Source: JBBPYR01 sp038199755 (GTDB lineage Bacteria; Chloroflexota; Ktedonobacteria; Ktedonobacterales; Ktedonobacteraceae). Taken from it: 5,462 bases of DNA. The position numbers were made by a program, and so were the translations under genes. The DNA lies in the NCBI GenBank assembly GCA_038199755.1, contig JBBPYR010000092.1:1-5462 (forward strand). The letters are read 5' to 3'. Below are positions 4,477 through 5,462 of the stretch, in pieces. Position 1 is the first letter of the stretch; the number at the start of each line of letters is the position of its first letter. Under the pieces are notes generated by a model that had not been told where the DNA came from, ran no database searches, and saw only the letters and a list, made by a program, of their open reading frames with translations.

Positions 4477-5200
4477 GTATATTCCCCGATTATGGGTCAG
4501 CGCTCCGTCCGCGATGGTCGCCAGCCTTTCCAGTGCATCTTCATCACGGTAAGCTATAGGCTCCTCGCTCAGGTTGTCGCTCGGTCATCACCAGCACAGG
4601 CGGATGATCGAGGTTGGCGGCCTCCACAAAGGCCCGCAGCAGTAGGTGATGCAGGGGAGTGTATGGCAACATAATACCTAAAGTGGCATAGTTCGGCGCA
4701 ACGGCGGGTGCGACGGGGTATGTAACATCTTTGCGCCGTCGGAGCAAGACAACAGGCCTCCTCCGAGAGTGGAGCAATGCGGCCTCGGCGTCGCCCACTT
4801 CGCAGAGTTGGTGCGCCGTATCGAGATCGGGCAGCATGAGCGCGAACGGCTTGGCCTCACGGCGCTTGCGCTTCCGAAGGCGGTCCACAGCCTCCGCATT
4901 GAACGCATCGCAAGCCAGGTGGTATCCGCCCAACCCCTTGACCGTAAGGATTGCTCCTTCGGCCAGCTTCTGTGCCGCCAATTCGATTTCGGATTTCGGA
5001 TTTCGGAATTATAGGTGCGATTCAATCCGAAATCCGAAATCCACAGTCGGGCCACACACCGGACAAGCGTTAGGTTGAGCGTGGAACCGGCGATTCAGAG
5101 GGTCGTCATACTCCGATTGGCAGGCGACGCACATTGAGAACGCGCTCATGGTTGTGTAGGCACGGTCGTAAGGCACGTCCTGTTCGTCGGTCAGTGACCC
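3994..5200 (-). pseudogene. hypF: Degenerate hypF, carbamoyltransferase for [NiFe]-hydrogenase maturation
   Basis: HypF makes carbamoyl-AMP from carbamoyl phosphate and passes the carbamoyl group to HypE. Homology starts near 5180 with DVPYDRAYTTM, then the second zinc finger: C-x2-C (MCVAC), 18 residues, C-x2-C (CPVC), followed by GP. The YrdC-like domain follows (TVKGLGGYHLACDAFN, KRKRREAKPFALMLPD, LGIMLPYTPLHHLLL). Then the Kae1-like domain begins: RCDDSVARI, RRSRGYAPEPI, LACGGHLKNTFCLAKG, DLHPEYLATKYA, VQRHHAHIASVLAEH, ending at ADGTGYGTDG. Lesions: the acylphosphatase domain and first zinc finger are missing; an in-frame TAA lies at 5009-5011 inside a palindromic repeat; one extra base at 4582 breaks the frame (MT then SDNLSEEP one frame over); and the second half of the Kae1-like domain is replaced by HypE. 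About 400 of the usual ~750 residues remain. It cannot encode working HypF. Confidence 0.9.
4985..5042. repeat. GGATTTCGG palindromic repeat in the hypF linker
   Basis: The plus strand carries tandem ATTTCGG units (4986-5006) and the complementary AATCCGAAATCCGAAATCC (5024-5042). Positions 4991-5007 pair with 5026-5042 over 17 bp, with an 18-base loop. Repeats of this type are widespread and give the familiar junk peptides SDFGFRI and IRNPKSEIRN; both appear here in translation. It sits between the zinc finger and the YrdC domain and keeps the hypF frame, but carries the TAA at 5009-5011. Confidence 0.85.
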
Positions 5201-5321
5201 TCACCCGTCGCTTGCCAGCCAACGGCTCTACTGTCATGAAGATGTTGGCTGTGCCTTCCCGCTTGTACTCGTAGTCTTGTCGCACCACATCTCCTGGACG
5301 CACAGGCATCGGCTCTCGCCC
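5181..5321 (-). pseudogene. IS630-type transposase fragment
   Basis: The minus strand encodes REPMPVRPGDVVRQDYEYKR, then EGTANIFMTVEPLAGKRRVR and VTDRRT. This matches the central part of IS630-family DDE transposases, where an R-P-M-P-x-x-P-G segment precedes DYEYKR-x-GTAN-x-F and an EPLAG loop between the first and second catalytic acids. Only about 47 codons remain. An in-frame TAG lies just upstream (about 5322-5324), so neither the first catalytic Asp nor a start is present. At about 5180 the sequence changes to hypF in another frame. Transposase is certain enough; the exact IS family is a motif-based call. Confidence 0.75.
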
Positions 5322-5353
5322 CTAAGCTTATGATTTAACTACCAGGACCAGGA

Positions 5354-5462
5354 ATGAGAAGCAAGGTGGTCGTTTTGAGCATTGATTGGCATAATAGCCC
5401 CATGATAAATGCCCATGCCTTCAATACTCTGCGTGCCTTTCGCTCAGACCTCCACTCCTGCT
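5354..5462 (+). CDS. Possible start of an unidentified gene, cut by the window edge
   Basis: From the ATG at 5354 the plus strand is open to the right edge (36 codons), beginning MRSKVVVLSIDWHNSPMI and continuing NAHAFNTLRAFRSDLHSC. AGGA at 5344-5347 stands 6 bases upstream as a modest ribosome binding site, and an in-frame TAA at 5336-5338 closes the frame before it. Codon choice looks protein-like, but the piece is short, I do not recognise it, and the minus strand is also open in one frame over most of the interval. Treat as tentative. Confidence 0.3.
   Translation, partial: MRSKVVVLSIDWHNSPMINAHAFNTLRAFRSDLHSC

Noticed and set aside
4530..4600. Programmed frameshift rescuing HypF
   Set aside because: No slippery heptamer is evident at the site, and other lesions up- and downstream already abolish a complete protein.
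4985..5042. CRISPR or tandem repeat array
   Set aside because: The units are 7-base tandem copies arranged as one hairpin, without spacers.
4678..5055. 125-codon minus-strand frame with SDFGLNR and RNPKSN
   Set aside because: It is the GGATTTCGG repeat plus an off-frame shadow of the YrdC domain.
5106..5180. C-terminal part of the 67-codon frame containing the IS630 fragment
   Set aside because: From 5180 on this frame is a shadow of hypF; the real HypF reading is in another frame (PYDRAYTTM, zinc finger).

Overview
The window looks like an accessory, eroding stretch of a bacterial chromosome with moderate GC and strong purine-rich Shine-Dalgarno sites. Several dispersed palindromic or low-complexity repeat families (GGGTCAG-type, GTAGAGGCGACC-type, GGATTTCGG-type) and two different transposase remnants suggest a repeat-rich, IS-rich genome. 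I lean towards Chloroflexota from general familiarity with such repeats, but nothing here fixes the phylum.

Layout, left to right. Positions 1-186 (minus) hold the C-terminal remnant of an IS701/IS4-like DDE transposase. Positions 205-1485 (minus) encode a membrane-anchored N-acetylmuramoyl-L-alanine amidase whose last ~36 residues are read from repeat DNA. Positions 1486-1894 are a divergent intergenic region with a possible amidase promoter, a 19-bp dyad and an 11-bp-period direct repeat. Positions 1895-2740 (plus) encode an intact four-repeat DUF347 (COG4705-type) membrane protein. Positions 2741-3000 contain two strong palindromic elements and no gene. Positions 3109-3480 (plus) encode a small VOC/glyoxalase-fold protein with a textbook promoter (TTGACA-17-TATAAT) and an intrinsic terminator at 3587-3617.

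From 5321 down to 3700 (minus) lies the most notable part: a wrecked hydrogenase-maturation locus. An IS630-type transposase scrap abuts a hypF sequence that begins just before its second zinc finger. A GGATTTCGG palindrome in the linker supplies an in-frame stop. One extra base at 4582 shifts the frame at the end of the YrdC domain. Finally the Kae1-like domain of HypF runs, without a stop, into the C-terminal 97 residues of HypE, including its PRIC tail. The HypF C-terminus, the HypE N-terminus and any genes once between them are missing. The right edge may hold the start of an unidentified plus-strand gene at 5354.

The intact genes (amidase, DUF347 protein, VOC protein) show no obvious joint pathway. 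Each appears to be transcribed separately, and the hyp remnants point to loss of [NiFe]-hydrogenase maturation at this locus.
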